DNA of 64,000 nucleotides from Vespa crabro (GCF_910589235.1 NC_060960.1:10157619-10221618); one strand, 5' to 3'. Counted from the stretch's first letter, positions 11,797 through 24,786 are shown. Notes: generated by a model not told the origin, from the letters alone. Translations and numbers: made by a program.

Positions 11797-14358
11797 CTAT
11801 TGAGGAGGGGGTTGATAACCATATCCTCCATACTGATTAGGTGGTGGTGGTCCTTGTGGTCCGGGTGGAGGAGGCATGTGTCCACCTGGTGGTCGTGGTG
11901 GGTATTGTGGATAGCCTTGTCCTGTTGGTGGAGGTGGATAACTTTGTGGAGGATATTGGGGATGTCCATAATGTTGACCTCCCTGTGGTGGATGTGGAGT
12001 GTAAACCTATAATATGTTATTTAATATATTATTTATTTTTATATAATAAAACGAATAAGAAAATGTATGATAGAACACTTATATTATAAATTATTTATTA
12101 AATTATAATTACTTGTGGTTGCCCGCCAGGAGTTGGTGGAACATACGTTTGCGTTGTCGCAGGTCCGTAACCTGGTTGTGGCTGCGGTCCCGGTGGTGGT
12201 GCTGGACCCTGGGGCGGACCTGATGATGGTTGAAATCCGCTTGAAGCAGGACTTGGGGACTGTTGCTGTTGGGATTGAGGAGGATTTTGAGATTGTTGTT
12301 GAGATTGCGGAGGAGGTTGATGAGAAGGTTGATGGGAAGGTGGTTGATGAGATGGTTGATGAGATGGTTGATGAGGAGGTTGATGCGGAGTATGAGGAGG
12401 TTGATGAGGTGATTGATGCGAGGGTGGATGATTTGGATGAGAGCTTGGATGAGGTGTTTGATGAACTGGATAAACGGAAGATGTAGGAACAACAGGAGCA
12501 TAGTTCCCACCTTGAGATGTTGGTGGTGGACCACTACTTGGTGAATAGGTTTGTGTGGAAGCAGATGGTGTACTAGTTGGTTGACTACTTTGAACGTATG
12601 TATTGGCGATTGGTGATTGATGCGAAGACGGATGTGTTGGATGAGAGCTTGGATGAGGCGTTTGATGAACCGGATAAACAGAAGGCGTGGGAATAGGAGC
12701 ATAATTTCCACCTTGAGATGTAGGTGGTGGTCCACTGCTTGGCGAATAAGTTTGCGTGGAAGCAGATGGTGTACTAGTTGGTTGACTACTTTGAGCGTAT
12801 GTATTGGCTGCACTTGCTGCTGCAGTACTAAATGGAGGAGATGTAGAAGCTGGACCATATTGTGTTGGACCAGGACCAGGACTCGATTGATTACCATAAC
12901 TGGACTGAGGACCAGAAGTTTGCTGTGAACCTGGTTGTGGGGGTTGAGCTGTGCTAGATGTAGGAGGAGGTGGATAATTTTGCGGAGGTACATTATTGGC
13001 ATAAGCTTGAGAGGAGGGTGGAGGATAAGTTCCTGGTTGACCAGTTCCATATGCATTTTGTGGTGGTGGTTGTGATGGAGCCTGTTGATAGCTTGGTTGT
13101 GGGCTAGGACTGCCATATTGTCCAGTTTGTTGTTGTTGACCACTAGATTGAAAGTTTTGTTGAGATGTATTAGAAGGAGGATAGCCTTGTTGATTTGGTG
13201 GAGGAGGCCCATATCCGGCAGGTGGCTGAGTTGATCCTGGAGGGGGATAACCTGGTTGTGGACCATAGCTATTTACTGTTGTCGGAGGGCCATAATTTGG
13301 TTGTGAAGATGTATTATATCCTTGTGGCTGAGAAGCATTTGGTGGTCCATATTGATTTGGTTGACCTGGTGTATATGCAGCTCCTTGAGGTCCTTGATAA
13401 TTAGATCCTGGATTTTGATTTGCATATTGAGCTGGATATGCTTGCTGTGTTGGTTGTTGAGAGTATTGAGGGCCACCTCTATATTGTTGAGGTCCAGGCG
13501 CAGCAGTAGGTCCTTGATAAACAAAAATATAATTAATACTTTCTAGTTATTTAATAATTTTATATGGATATAAATATAATGATAAAAATTTAATATTTAA
13601 AAACATACTGTTAATAGTAGGACCTTGACCAGGCATTACAGGTCCACGATAACCACCCTGCGTCATAGGCTGTCCTTGATTAAAATTAGACATTGGTAAT
13701 GTTGGTTGTGTATTAGGAGGCATGTCTGCTCCTGGACCAGCTGAATTTCCAGGACCACTTGGGAGCCCTTGTGGACTGATTATCGGATGTTGTGGTCCAT
13801 TTGGAATTCCTTGTGGTGGCTTATTAAAAAAAAAAAAAAAAGAGAAAAAAAAAGAAAAGGAAGAAAGAAAAGAAAAAATTTCTCTTTAATGTTACATGTC
13901 TTTTGGAATAATGTAAATATAATCCAAATATAATTGCATCATATCTTACCGGAAGTAATGCTTGTATATTTTGATTTGCATCTGCAATTGATGCCAAATA
14001 TACAAGATTACGGTGCAACAGTTGTTGATATCTAAAAAGAAAACATTGTAGATTCTAATTCATGTCTTTTGTACATTTAAATACAAAGATTAATTTAAGA
14101 TGTACACACTGTATGCATTCTTGTGGTTTGCCTTTGCTTTGATATTCTTGAATAGTCTGTATAAGTTGACTGTTTTCATCGAGCATCTAGAAAATATTGA
14201 AATATTAATATTTTATTAGAATCTTTTTTTTTTAATACAACACAAACTTCTACATAGGATAAATATAATATTTAATAAATTAAAACATTATGCATTACTT
14301 TTTGTATTTGCGCTGGCGTTAGAGATGGTCTGCCGCGTTGAGCAAAGGTCACAGACAT
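11797..14358 (-). CDS. SS18: SS18-like BAF chromatin-remodelling subunit (SYT/SSXT)
   Basis: Subunit of the SWI/SNF (BAF) nuclear remodelling complex; it is a coactivator, not a DNA-binding protein. Six exons join in frame: 14358-14299, 14186-14110, 14031-13950, 13819-13609, 13512-12113 and 12006-11797, for 679 aa (human 418). Residues 1 to about 73 are the conserved SNH domain: PAQIQKMLDENSQLIQ, then ECIQYQQLLHRNLVYLASIAD, split over three exons. The rest is a low-complexity Q/P/G/Y/S-rich domain that ends in repeated YPP, GPQGPPPP and YGGYGYQPPPQ, matching the QPGY activation domain. The extra length comes from the 1400-nt exon 5, which holds a tandem duplication and a proline-histidine-glutamine run. 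Long ORFs in other frames and on the plus strand over this exon are shadows of its biased composition. Confidence 0.93.
12304..12407. repeat. Short tandem repeat coding for HQP motifs in SS18
   Basis: Repeats of GGTTGATGAGA and GGTTGATGAGGA types give PSHQPSHQPPHQ-like protein sequence in exon 5 of SS18. Units of 12 or 15 bases keep the frame, so length changes would be tolerated. Confidence 0.8.
12408..12812. repeat. 204-bp in-frame tandem duplication inside SS18 exon 5
   Basis: GGTGATTGATGCG recurs at 12408 and 12612, and the sequence stays similar for almost all of the 204-base period. Each unit codes 68 residues, including TPSASTQTYSPSSGPPPTSQ and VYPVHQTPHPSSHP. Copies differ by scattered substitutions, so the event is not very recent. 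Confidence 0.9.
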
Positions 14359-14868
14359 TTTAAAAATTTCGCGTTAGCCTTGAATCGTCGAGAAAATAAA
14401 AATATTCGCACCTCTTTTTATTTCGTTCTGCGTTCTTTAGTAAGTTTACATACTAATAAATGATACAATACTAAATATCTCTCGGTATCATTATACTAAT
14501 CCGTGTATACTCTTTCGGCATATACTCTTTCCTATATTATATGATATTTATATGATTTCACAAGAAAAAAGAAAAAAAAAAAAAAAAACACTTGCAATAC
14601 GTAAAATCCTAGAGATTTTTTTTTCAATTTAACACCTTTTACGAGATTCACGTTTCATATGATCCGAGTTATTTTGCAATATACTAGCAATTTCTCAAAC
14701 GAAATGATTACCTATACAATTATACAATGGGTGCTTTCCATTTCGATGACTCTCATATCGAGTTGCGTCGAGTTATGTCGAGTCGTCTCTACTATAGTCG
14801 AATCAATCGAAACGATTAATGAAAAACATCGTGTTTAAGGTTGGTAAGACAAGAGAAAAAAAACAGGG

Positions 14869-14918
<50 letters not shown>

Positions 14919-15489
14919 GATTCTAAAATTCCATTGAAATTGAACCTAGAAATATATTCCTAAATCTTTTTTTTTTTTTTTTTTTTTTTACCGGCTCTAA
15001 TATACTTCGTCTCATATTCTTGCTAAATTTGCATGTAAAAATTTATGCTCGTGTATCGGATCATCGATATATAATTCGATAAATCGAATATATTTCAACA
15101 TTCAAACACAATTGGATTACTTTTAGAAACTGTTATTTACAAATGGTTACCCTTTAACCAATGAGATTTCAAGATTTTACGTATTGCATTTTAAAATGTA
15201 AAAACAAACGCAATTGTATGTCGTAAAATGAATTAAAATAATTCGATAAATTCGATTGAAATTAAGCATGAGAAATTTTTATTGTTATATATTTTTAAAG
15301 ATTTATACAAAAAAAGAAAAAAAAATGATCGATTAATTAGATCAATACAGTCCTCTTTAAACTTGTGCTAATTAAAAATGAACATGTCTATTGATTGATA
15401 TACTTTTTGTATACATATTCATATAAAATACTTTTTATACAAATGGGGTTAATACTTTTCATACAAATAGATTGAAAAAAAAAATTAAT
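14359..15489. promoter_or_regulatory. SS18 upstream region and 3' side of CUSTOS
   Basis: A kilobase without a gene. It holds a clustered GTCGAG motif (three close copies in about 14757-14787), a (GA)n tract at 14872-14913 and a T-tract near 14970-14990. The SS18 transcription start is likely here, but no core promoter element is clear. Confidence 0.45.
14872..14913. repeat. (GA)n microsatellite upstream of SS18
   Basis: About 21 GA units. GA tracts can bind GAGA-type factors in insects, but a role here is only conjecture. Confidence 0.95.
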
Positions 15490-16241
15490 TTAATTCTGTT
15501 CTATTAAAGTACCATCTTTTAATTTTTTATATTTATATACTGATCCTTTATGTCTTTCTGCCCAAAATGTAGTTTCTACTTTAGATAATATCCATTCTGG
15601 ATTTACAGCTGCTTCTTGAAATTGCGATATATCCGTTACTTTATCTACAGTTTTTTTCCTTTTTTTATGATTTTTTAATTCCACAACTAAATCTTCATCC
15701 GTTAATAGATTTATCGAAGAGCTCAAAAGTTTTATACCATATTTCTTATTTAATTCATTTTTATTTTTATTAATAACGTTGTTTTTTGAATTCGTTTTAT
15801 TGTCCAATTTCACTGTTCTGAGAAAGAAAAAAAATAAAATACATTTATTAATGTTTATATATAAAACTTTCTTTTATTACTGTACCTTTCCAACAAAGCA
15901 TCTAATTTTTTGGCAACATAAGCTTTAAATGTTGTTGACACTCCAAAATTGCAAAAATCATCTTCCTGTACATTTTGTCGCAATGATTTAGCATTTATAT
16001 TATTAAACTTTTCTTTAGATTTCTCCTAAAATAAAGAAATAATATTATTAAATGAAGTAAAATCCAATGAAGTAAAATAGGTTAGATTCCTAGTAATTAC
16101 AGAATCTTTTGTAATTGTTTGAGTAGCGAATAGGATTGGCTTTAAAAAATTTATATCCGTTGCTTCTTTTAAAGCCTCTTTAGATATTTCATCCTCAGAA
16201 CTTGAACATTCACCATCACTGTTATTCCTCTTGCTTGACAT
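15490..16241 (-). CDS. CUSTOS: CUSTOS family protein (C12orf43 homologue)
   Basis: Three exons join in frame: 16241-16101, 16025-15886 and 15817-15490, for 202 aa. The family mark is VSTTFKAYVAKKLDALLE, matching the conserved EFRAHVAKKLGALLD-type block of CUSTOS. The N-terminus is a serine/acidic stretch (SDGECSSSEDEISKEALKEA) like that of the vertebrate protein, and a lysine-rich run (KNHKKRKK) in exon 3 suggests nuclear location. The Xenopus protein was described as a nuclear modulator of Wnt signalling; in insects no role is established to my knowledge. It lies downstream of ZNHIT2 on the same strand, 402 bp away. The assignment rests mainly on one motif plus overall plan. Confidence 0.8.
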
Positions 16242-16643
16242 TCTTAAATGTGAAAATGTCAAGCCTAGAACATGTACCAAAAAAAAAAAAAAAAAAAAGA
16301 AAAAAAAAATATCTAGCCTCAAAAAAAATTTGATATAGATAATCCAGAAAAAAGGAGTAATTATATAATATTGATAAGATTTTTTAATACGTGTATATTT
16401 TTTATTTTATATTATTATTTTTAAATTGACAAAAGAAATGATTCCCACCTATTCACAAAAAATTCTCACATATTTCCAATTATATTTTCATCCTCTGTCC
16501 TTAATAATACTCTTAGACTACCTTATTATTTATTTACGTTTATAAATATTTTTTTGTTTGATAAATTATTCGTTTTATTGATATATTCATACACATAAGA
16601 TTTCCATAACAATTAATTTATTTATTACAAAAATTTGTACATT

Positions 16644-18022
16644 TCATGTGAATATATTTTTGCCGTAAGATTTGATCCATGACACATAAAATTCTAATTT
16701 CTTCATACACGCAAATAACATTTTTCTTGAAAGATTACTATTTTTTACTTCGTTATGTTGAGTAGATTTTTTTGAAAATTGTTCTTCCGTTGTTTTATGC
16801 TTATTAATTTTTATTTCTTTTCGCACGGTCGATAACAATCGCCAAAGTTCAGAAAGAGCGGCACATGTATGCAATGTATCTTTTACTTTTTCTGGATTTC
16901 TTATTATAGAAATAGCAGCCTCAACAAAGTCTTCCAATGTCCGATCATCTTTTGGTAAATATTCTATTTGCATGACATTTTGCATAACAGATTGAAGGGC
17001 AGATAATTCATTATCAAATATTTTGTTTATCCTCATGGTGTCACAGATACTAAGAAAATTATTACTCGCTTCTTCCGCAAAGTTTAAATAATCACCATTG
17101 TAATAAAGTGCTATATATGTATAAGCATAAATCACATTAATGATGGTACAACATAATATTTCTGAAGAAACCACCTGTATATTATAAAAACAAAATATTT
17201 ACATTGTAAAATTATAAGAAAAATACAATGTCAAATGATTTATATATACATCGTAATATTACCTTTTGTTGATTAAATGATTGAACATCTATTATCGCTG
17301 GATATTTTCTTTCATGTTTATCGTTTTGTTTAGTTTCTTCAGTCGTTTCTAAACTTTCTATCAATGGTTTTTTATAAATCACCCACCATGGTATCCATGG
17401 TGGCAACAATTTAGATGCTTCTCCGCTTTTTACTAAAGCTTTAAATTGTTGTTTCTCATTATTACTTAACACTGCCCATATTTCATCAGGATTATCCAAA
17501 TCTATACCTTTTATTCTTTCCTCTAAATCGGGTAACTAAAAAAAAAAAAAAGAAAAACATCTATAGAAATTTCATATATCTATCAATCTATAAATTATAT
17601 CTTACATTTGTCTCATCGTCTGAATCTAATTCTTCATCCGAATCTAATTCTTCATCTTCATTATCTAGAAACGTATCATTTTCTAAATTTTGTTCATGCA
17701 TCCTATTAAGAATACTAAGCATCTTTTTTTTAGTTTCAGGATCATATTGAGAAGATTTAAGTTCATCTTCAACGCACTCCTTGTAAAAACTTTCTGTACA
17801 ATCTAAATGTTTTTCTGATTTATAACAACTTAAACTACAATAACCTATCTCACATTTAGGACAAGTATAAATTTTAGTATTTTTGTTACATCTGTAATAA
17901 AGAAAGATAATTGATAATGAAATATATTTTTTTCAATTAATTCAAAAATAAAATACAATTCCTTAAATATATACTTACAATTTACAATATTGTTCATTGT
18001 CATTTTCACCAAGATAATTCAT
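16644..18022 (-). CDS. ZNHIT2: Zinc finger HIT domain protein 2
   Basis: A co-factor of the R2TP/HSP90 pathway, reported to help assemble the U5 snRNP. Four exons join in frame: 18022-17979, 17891-17606, 17535-17263 and 17174-16644, for 377 aa (human 403). The HIT zinc finger is at residues about 13-50, with the pairs CKLC, CPKC and further Cys/His in YCSLSCYKSEKHLDC. An acidic tract (DNEDEELDSDEELDSDDE) follows. A conserved middle region has LLPPWIPWWV, typical of this family. A later part reads as helices. It shares a 522-bp upstream region with MTX1. Confidence 0.94.
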
Positions 18023-18544
18023 AATTGTTTGATTATCTTATTTAATCATTTGATGTTATTATATCAAATCTTTGAACTTTTAAAGATAATTACAATATAA
18101 AACTATAACGAATATTGCAATCTTTTAATTATACAAAATCATACAAAATAATGATTATTTATATTCATATAGGGGATATAATCAGGGAATGAACTTCATG
18201 TAGTTTAATACAAACGTAAAAAAAGCGCCATCGCGCCTTAATATTTTGAATGAAAACTGCCAAAAGATCTTTCAGTTTGTTATTATTTTGCGTAACCTAT
18301 TGTTTAAAAAAAGTAAACGAGCGTCAGATATATATTATATATGTATATAATGTGGTTTCATATCTTGAAAAATATTTTAATAAGATAAATTATTTTTCTA
18401 ACAATAAGAAAAGATACGGTAGAATAACGTTGCATTTGATGCGCTGACGTAAAGCCGGTATAAGTTTCTACATACGATTGATCACTCCACGTGTGTGATA
18501 ACATATGTATAACCTCAATAAAATTTGCGTGGAGATTTTTCGAA
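18023..18544. promoter_or_regulatory. Divergent promoter region of ZNHIT2 and MTX1
   Basis: A G+C-richer patch AAGCGCCATCGCGCC lies near 18223-18237, and a CACGTG E-box at 18488-18493, about 50 bp before the MTX1 start. No TATA box was seen, which is typical of housekeeping pairs. Confidence 0.6.
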
Positions 18545-19163
18545 ATGAATAATAGTGAAAAAATGCAATTAGATGTGTGGAAAGGTGATTGGGGTTTGGC
18601 GTCAATTGACATAGAATGTTTGCAAGTTTTGGTATATACAAATATCATCTATTTCATATAATAGAAATGTTTTAACATCATAGCAATTAATATCAATTTC
18701 ATATTCATATCATTTTTTTGTGGTCTTTGCCTAAACTGACGCCTATGCTTGTTAAATCTAATCTTAATATTATTGTTATATTCAATTTTTTATAATTCAT
18801 TTTATATCACTGTATACACTTAGGCCTATGCGAGGTTCAATGGGATACCGTTACAAGTAAAAGCAACAAATAATCCTTTTAAAACACCAAACGGTCGATT
18901 ACCTGTATTAAGAACAAAATACACTAGCTTGGATAAAGTTAGTGAAATAATACAGTATCTTAAAGAAACAAATTTCAATTCAACATCTCCAAATAATTCA
19001 AAAGAATACGCAGAATTTGTAGCTTATGATACTATGCTTAAAGATAAACTTTATCCTGCAATGCAATTTATATGGTATACATTTTCATTATATTATTTTC
19101 TCTCTGGAGATATATTTAATTCTAAAATAATTTTTATAATAGTTTATTCTAGTAATGTATTAT

Positions 19164-19194
<31 letters not shown>

Positions 19195-20491
19195 GTATAT
19201 ATGTATATATTCATAGGTGGCTAGATCAAACAAATCTCAATGAATTAGTGAGGCCTTGGTATTGTAAAGCTGTGCCTTTTCCTTTGAATTATTATTATCC
19301 AAGTAAATTTGAAAATCAAGCAAAAGCTGTGATAGAAATGTTACATCCTACTGAGGATAATATGTCTGTAATAGAAAATAAGGTAATTAGTACATATCAT
19401 TTGGGAAAGATATTAAATTTGATATATGCGCAAAAATAAATATTTTAACACGGAGGTGGGCACGGAATAAATTTTTTCTGTGCCTATTTCCCCTTGACTA
19501 TTTATGTAACTTTTGAAATTCTTTTGTTCTTGGTCCACTCTGGTAATATGATTGACATTATACAACTCTAATAAAATATATATTTATGACATATTTTTTA
19601 TCTCTGTTAAATACATAGCAGGGCCATAATAAGATGAATAAAACTGACAGTATAGTTCCTCATAATCTATTAGATAAAGAAAAATAGAAAGAGGGAGAGA
19701 AAGAATAAGAGTACTTCTTAAGTTACCGGTAAGCTACGTGCTCACCTCTGATATTCTACATTGCAAGATAAATTAAAATGATTGAGAAATATTAGAATTT
19801 GAAAGAAATTAATATTACAATATAATATTTTTTTATGCTACATATATATATTTTTATGTCAGTCTACTAAAATTGTAATTTAAAAAAAAAGATTCTACCT
19901 TATTTTCATTTATACTCTTGTATATTTATATAATATGATAGAAACGTTATTTCCTTAGGTATATTCAGAGGCTCAAAAATGCTTAACATCATTATCTACT
20001 AGACTTGGAGATTCTAAGTATTTTCTTGGCCAATCTCATACTATGTTGGATGCGGTTGTATATTCTTATTTAGCACCATTATTGAAAACACCTTTAGTTA
20101 ATCCTCCTTTGCAAAATCATTTAAAAGCATGTACGAATTTGGTCAATTTTGTAACACATATATCGCAAAAGTATTTTAGAGATGAATATCAACAATATGA
20201 GAAAATAAAGTCAGAAAATAACGTAAAGAGAATGAGAAAAGACTCTTACACAGAATTTCCAAATAAACGACGTGATCAAATATTAGCTGGTATATTTGCT
20301 GCAGTAGCTATGATTGGTTATGCCTTATTAACTGGGAAATTGGAGGTAAATTATAAAAATTCCGGAACATTATATTTTTAATTAATATTCGTTTATTGCC
20401 AACTAACAAAATATTTTAGGTGCCTATAAAGGACAATAAAATGATTAGTCAAGCTGAAGAATATATATTAGAGGATGAAGTTGATGAATAA
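18545..20491 (+). CDS. MTX1: Metaxin-1, mitochondrial outer-membrane import/sorting protein
   Basis: An outer-membrane component of the SAM/MIB assemblies for beta-barrel proteins, also linked to mitochondrial transport in neurons. Five exons join in frame: 18545-18631, 18824-19074, 19217-19382, 19959-20345 and 20420-20491, for 320 aa, the family length. The N-terminal thioredoxin/GST-like domain shows WKGDWGLASIDIECLQVLAY and NPFKTPNGRLPVLRT. The C-terminal GST-like part has YFLGQSHTMLDAVVYSYLAPLL. A tail anchor ILAGIFAAVAMIGYALLTG lies near residues 275-294, followed by about 23 acidic residues. The start is the ATG that directly precedes the conserved WKGDWG. It could also be called metaxin-1/3, since insects have only one of these. 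Confidence 0.96.
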
Positions 20492-20572
20492 GATTTATTT
20501 AAGGTATTCAAATAGTAACAATAAAAATTTTGAATAACAGTGTCATAAATATATGGTTTTATATTTCACAAT

Positions 20573-20587
20573 AATAAACAGTTTATT
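20573..20587. terminator. Palindromic bidirectional poly(A) signal of MTX1 and VPS45
   Basis: The sequence AATAAACAGTTTATT contains AATAAA on each strand, separated by three bases. It lies 82 bases after the MTX1 stop and 68 bases after the VPS45 stop, so it can serve both convergent genes. Confidence 0.65.
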
Positions 20588-20654
20588 TTTTTGGAAATAT
20601 AAGCTATTATTTCGCATTTTAAATGCATGATAAATGGAATTATAAACTTTGCCA

Positions 20655-23138
20655 TTAATTTTTTCTTGATCTATGTTTTGGAAAAATTCCAGAAGTAGCA
20701 CATTGTATTTCTTCTATGAAACTTTCAAAATTATGAATTGTAGTACCACCTAAGATAATTTGTACGCCCGGATTTTGTTTGTTCAAGTTATATATAGTTA
20801 AACTTTCTTCATATGTTGTTCCACCTATCATAAACACAATAATATCTTGTGGCCTATGAAGTTAAGCAAATAATTAGAGATATGTTTATAATCATTGAAG
20901 ATGCATTAAATAGCTGTAGAAAATTCCTATATTTACCGTTTAGACATAACTATGTTTCCCAAAAATGGATATGTTTGCGTATTTAATCTTCCTTTTATTA
21001 AATCTTCAATAATCTCGTTTATTAGTGGCGTATGTTGCGTGTATACATTATCTACTCCATTCAATTCTTTAAATAGTTTTTTTGTGATTTTTACAACTGA
21101 TTCTTTGTCAAATAAATTATTTTGCCTATTATTAATACCACTATATTCTAATACATTATGAACAAGCTGTAGAATGAAAAAAATAATTATTTATTAACTT
21201 TACGACTTATGCACGAAAGAAGTTATGCTATATTTGTCCTTAATTTGTTATATTATAATTTATTACCTTAATATATTTCTCTGAAATATTCCTTTTCTTC
21301 AATAAATCTAACAAGACAGAAATCTGATTATTTGCATGATTCTCATAATGAAGTGCATAAAGCATGACTAATCGTGCAGCATCGAGTTCTCTTACTTTCT
21401 CATCGTTAATAAGCTTTTTAACTCTCTGGAGCTATAAGAATAAAATAATTTTTTTTTCCTCCATAAAACTTCATATACATTCAATTATACAATATTATAC
21501 GATTATACAATATTCACAATAAAAATAACATACTTGTGCTGAATGATCATTTTGACAACTGAGTTCTTGTTCTAATGCCGATACCTCCAACAAATTATGT
21601 CTACCAACAAGGGAAGAAAGTTCTCCCACAACAGTTACATGTTTGGTTACAGTTCCAGACATTTTTTTGAAGAGTGGATACGTTTCTACAAAATTTTTCA
21701 TATCTTCTATACTTTCTACTTTCTGTTGATTTTTTGCCTTTCTTTGAAATACATCCATCAGTTCCTTTATTGTCTGTCCAATTTCTCCAAAATTTAGATA
21801 CAAGTTCTATTTGAAAGAATACATTTGTAAATAAAAGAATGTAACGCACATTCTCGATAATTATTGTTTTAATTACTTTCTTACATTGGCATAAAATTCA
21901 TCATGTTCTGCGCTAAGAACAACTTCTTTTAACTCTTTAGATATATCTTTTACATGAGATAAATTAACACGATTATTATTAATTGTTAGTAATTCATGGA
22001 CCATTGCTTGGTATGTCCACTGATTTAATAATGGCGTAACTGGATCATCTCTTCTATCGACAATGAGTAACACAGGATTAGATTCCTGTCTGAATTCAAA
22101 AGAACTTGATTCCTTACTTAATACCTCACGAATTTTCTCTGCTAACTTTTTTGCCATTTCAGAACTATTTTGATAACGAATAAATGGACATTTCTTAAGT
22201 GATAATAAAACTGACGTTATACCTTGCACTGTTCTTTGCAAATGTTCCGGATTCCATACCAAACCTTAAAAATAAATTTGTCACATAATAATCTTATTTT
22301 AAATTGATATTCATTATTATTTAAACTACAATATATTAAAGCGACATAATTGCTTGTCAAGCTATAATACCTTTAGAACATGCAGGAATCCCAAGTGAAA
22401 ATAAATGTGGACTAATTGCTAAATAATCTGCATAATACTCGTGAACTTCTCTGACTACTTCGTGTTCGTCACTTTCAGCCAGAAGTTTGATATCAGCCTT
22501 TGCAATAATGTTACTAAAATCTATATATTGAAATTACATTAATATAAATATTTGATATATATGTATAATTTTTGATGATACTTAATAAAATATAGATAAT
22601 TCTTACTCACAAATAAAATAAACACCATATTTAGGGAATTTTAATTCATTACAAAGTAATTGAATATTTTCCTTGGTTGGTCTTATGAAAACAATACATT
22701 TTAAATGCATTAAACTATCAGTACGGATACCAGAATCTATTCTTTCAAATAAGTAAACTTCCTTCATTAACATCTCAGATTGACTATATAATAAACTAAC
22801 TATACTTGTCTGTAAAAAAGTAAATATTTTCATATAAAGATCAAAGTAATGTTTAAGTTTTATATATAATGTTTACATATTACTGATAGCTGTCAAAATA
22901 AATATTTCATTCTTACTATCTTAAAAAGGTTATTAAATAATCTCTACTTGAAAAAAAAATATATATATATATTTGTATAAAATATATATGAGATATACAA
23001 AAAGAGAGTTGATAATATTTGTTGAAAAACATATTGTCGTTTTACCGTTTGTTTATCCATTAGAAGAACCTTCATATTTGGTCCTGCTTCATCTGTCATT
23101 TTTGTAATATAAAACTTTAAAGCTGTTACAACACTCAT
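20655..23138 (-). CDS. VPS45: Vacuolar protein sorting-associated protein 45 (Sec1/Munc18 family)
   Basis: An SM protein that binds the Tlg2/syntaxin-16 SNARE complex and drives fusion on endosome and trans-Golgi routes. Eight exons join in frame: 23138-23046, 22809-22611, 22520-22371, 22264-21885, 21806-21534, 21431-21267, 21166-20937 and 20853-20655, for 562 aa (human 570). Diagnostic stretches are MKVLLMDKQT near the start, LLIVDRRDDPVTPLLNQWTYQ in domain 2, and PQDIIVFMIGGTTYEE followed by VQIILGGTTIHN at the end. No membrane segment is expected. It converges on MTX1 and is divergent to IA-2. Confidence 0.97.
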
Positions 23139-24099
23139 TTTGACGACAATTAATTTACTATTTCAATTGTAGAATATTATTTTCTTATCATTCGTCATAT
23201 GATTACTTTTCCTTTATCATTTAATTTAATCAGCACCTTTCTAACACCTTTCAAGTATTATGAAATTAGGTTATATCGATGTATTAATTCTTAACATCGT
23301 ATTTTGACATTTATCAAAAATAATGCGAGTTTCTAAACGTTTTCCTTTCGAAAATATATTCCCAATCGATTCATACATTATTTAACGTCATACTTTTTAC
23401 GACATGATTAGAAGTAAAAGTAGAGTAAAAGAAGTAAGAAAATAGTGTAATATCCTAAAATACATTCCTATAAGTAAACCGAAAATACAAATGTTACATA
23501 TATATTTTACAATAAATTTTTACAAAATGTTTATTACTCGATAAGTAATATTTAATTTATAAGGACCTATTTTAATAGAGAAATAATTATTAAAATAGTT
23601 TTTATGAAATTTATAATTACTTCGCTACGATAAGAAGAACTTAATAAAGCTACAATGCGATTGGTTAAAAATTTGACGAATTATAATCGACCTTATATAA
23701 GTTAATAAAAAATGTCACAATACGGAATGAAATGATGGCGTTGTTGTTATATTCCTAATTAATTGTGATAATTAATATTTGTTATTAGTTGATATAAATA
23801 TTCTTGTTAATATAAAACGGAAGAAAGTATTTTTATATATATAATGATATATATATATATATATATACTCTCCTTTATATCACCTATAAGACAATTTTGT
23901 AAGGATGGAATTATTAATCCTGTTCAATATATAATATTAAAATTTAATAGAAATTCTTCATAACGTTCACATAAATTAAATGAAAATTGATTGAATTTTT
24001 AACGATGTAACAGATCGTAGGAAGAAGAAAGAAAATGACGTGATAGATTGGAAAACATTTTCTTTATTCTCAATTTAATCTGCAACAAGTGTCTGATCG

Positions 24100-24143
<44 letters not shown>

Positions 24144-24734
24144 GTATAAGCGTGTAAGTAATATAAACACAACTACTTACTTACTAAAAACTGTGCTGCG
24201 CAATTTTTTCACATGTAAATAAATATTAATATATAATTTGTCAAAATTTATCTATTTACATAATTGATTGCGACTTAGGGTAAGAATAATAATAATAATA
24301 AAAAAAAAAAGGAAAAAAAGAAAAAAGAGAAAAAAAAATAATAAAAATAATTGAATAAAAAAGAACGTATTTGAAATATAAATAAATAATAATAGACGAT
24401 AGATTAAACAAATAAAGATATATATATATATATATATAACATTTATCATGAATATAAATTAACGATACAAAAAAATATCTTTTCATAATGAAAGTACAAA
24501 CATTGTGTATAGTAATGATTATGTTACAGTGAAACGAACATAAAACGAGTCAGACGAGTAAGAGAAGAAGAAATACTTTAAAAATAGTTTCAAGTAGTTC
24601 TGATATATGGTATGAAATAATACGATACAATCTGATAAAGGTATTATCAAATGATTCTCTTTATTTTATCAACAATATATCTTACTTTCATATACATGCT
24701 TTTTTATCCAAGAAGGTCCTTTTCATTCTCCCTA

Positions 24735-24737
<3 letters not shown>

Positions 24738-24786
<49 letters not shown>
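24738..24786. repeat. (CT)n microsatellite
   Basis: About 24 CT units. A G+C-richer stretch that may be an IA-2 leader exon begins right after it. Confidence 0.95.

Noticed and set aside
12109..13266. 385-codon minus-strand ORF and several plus-strand ORFs over SS18 exon 5
   Set aside because: The true SS18 frame, fixed by splicing from the SNH domain, reads P/Q/G/Y through the same bases. The others are frame shadows rich in H/L/N or W/R caused by the biased codons.
19440..19760. Slightly G+C-richer patch in MTX1 intron 3
   Set aside because: A weak inverted repeat of GGTGGGCACGG and CTGTGCCTATTTCC is visible, but it is too imperfect and short to call an element.
24252..24486. Hydrophobic I/Y/F-rich ORFs
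   Set aside because: They are translations of AT-rich and A-rich simple sequence with no family resemblance.
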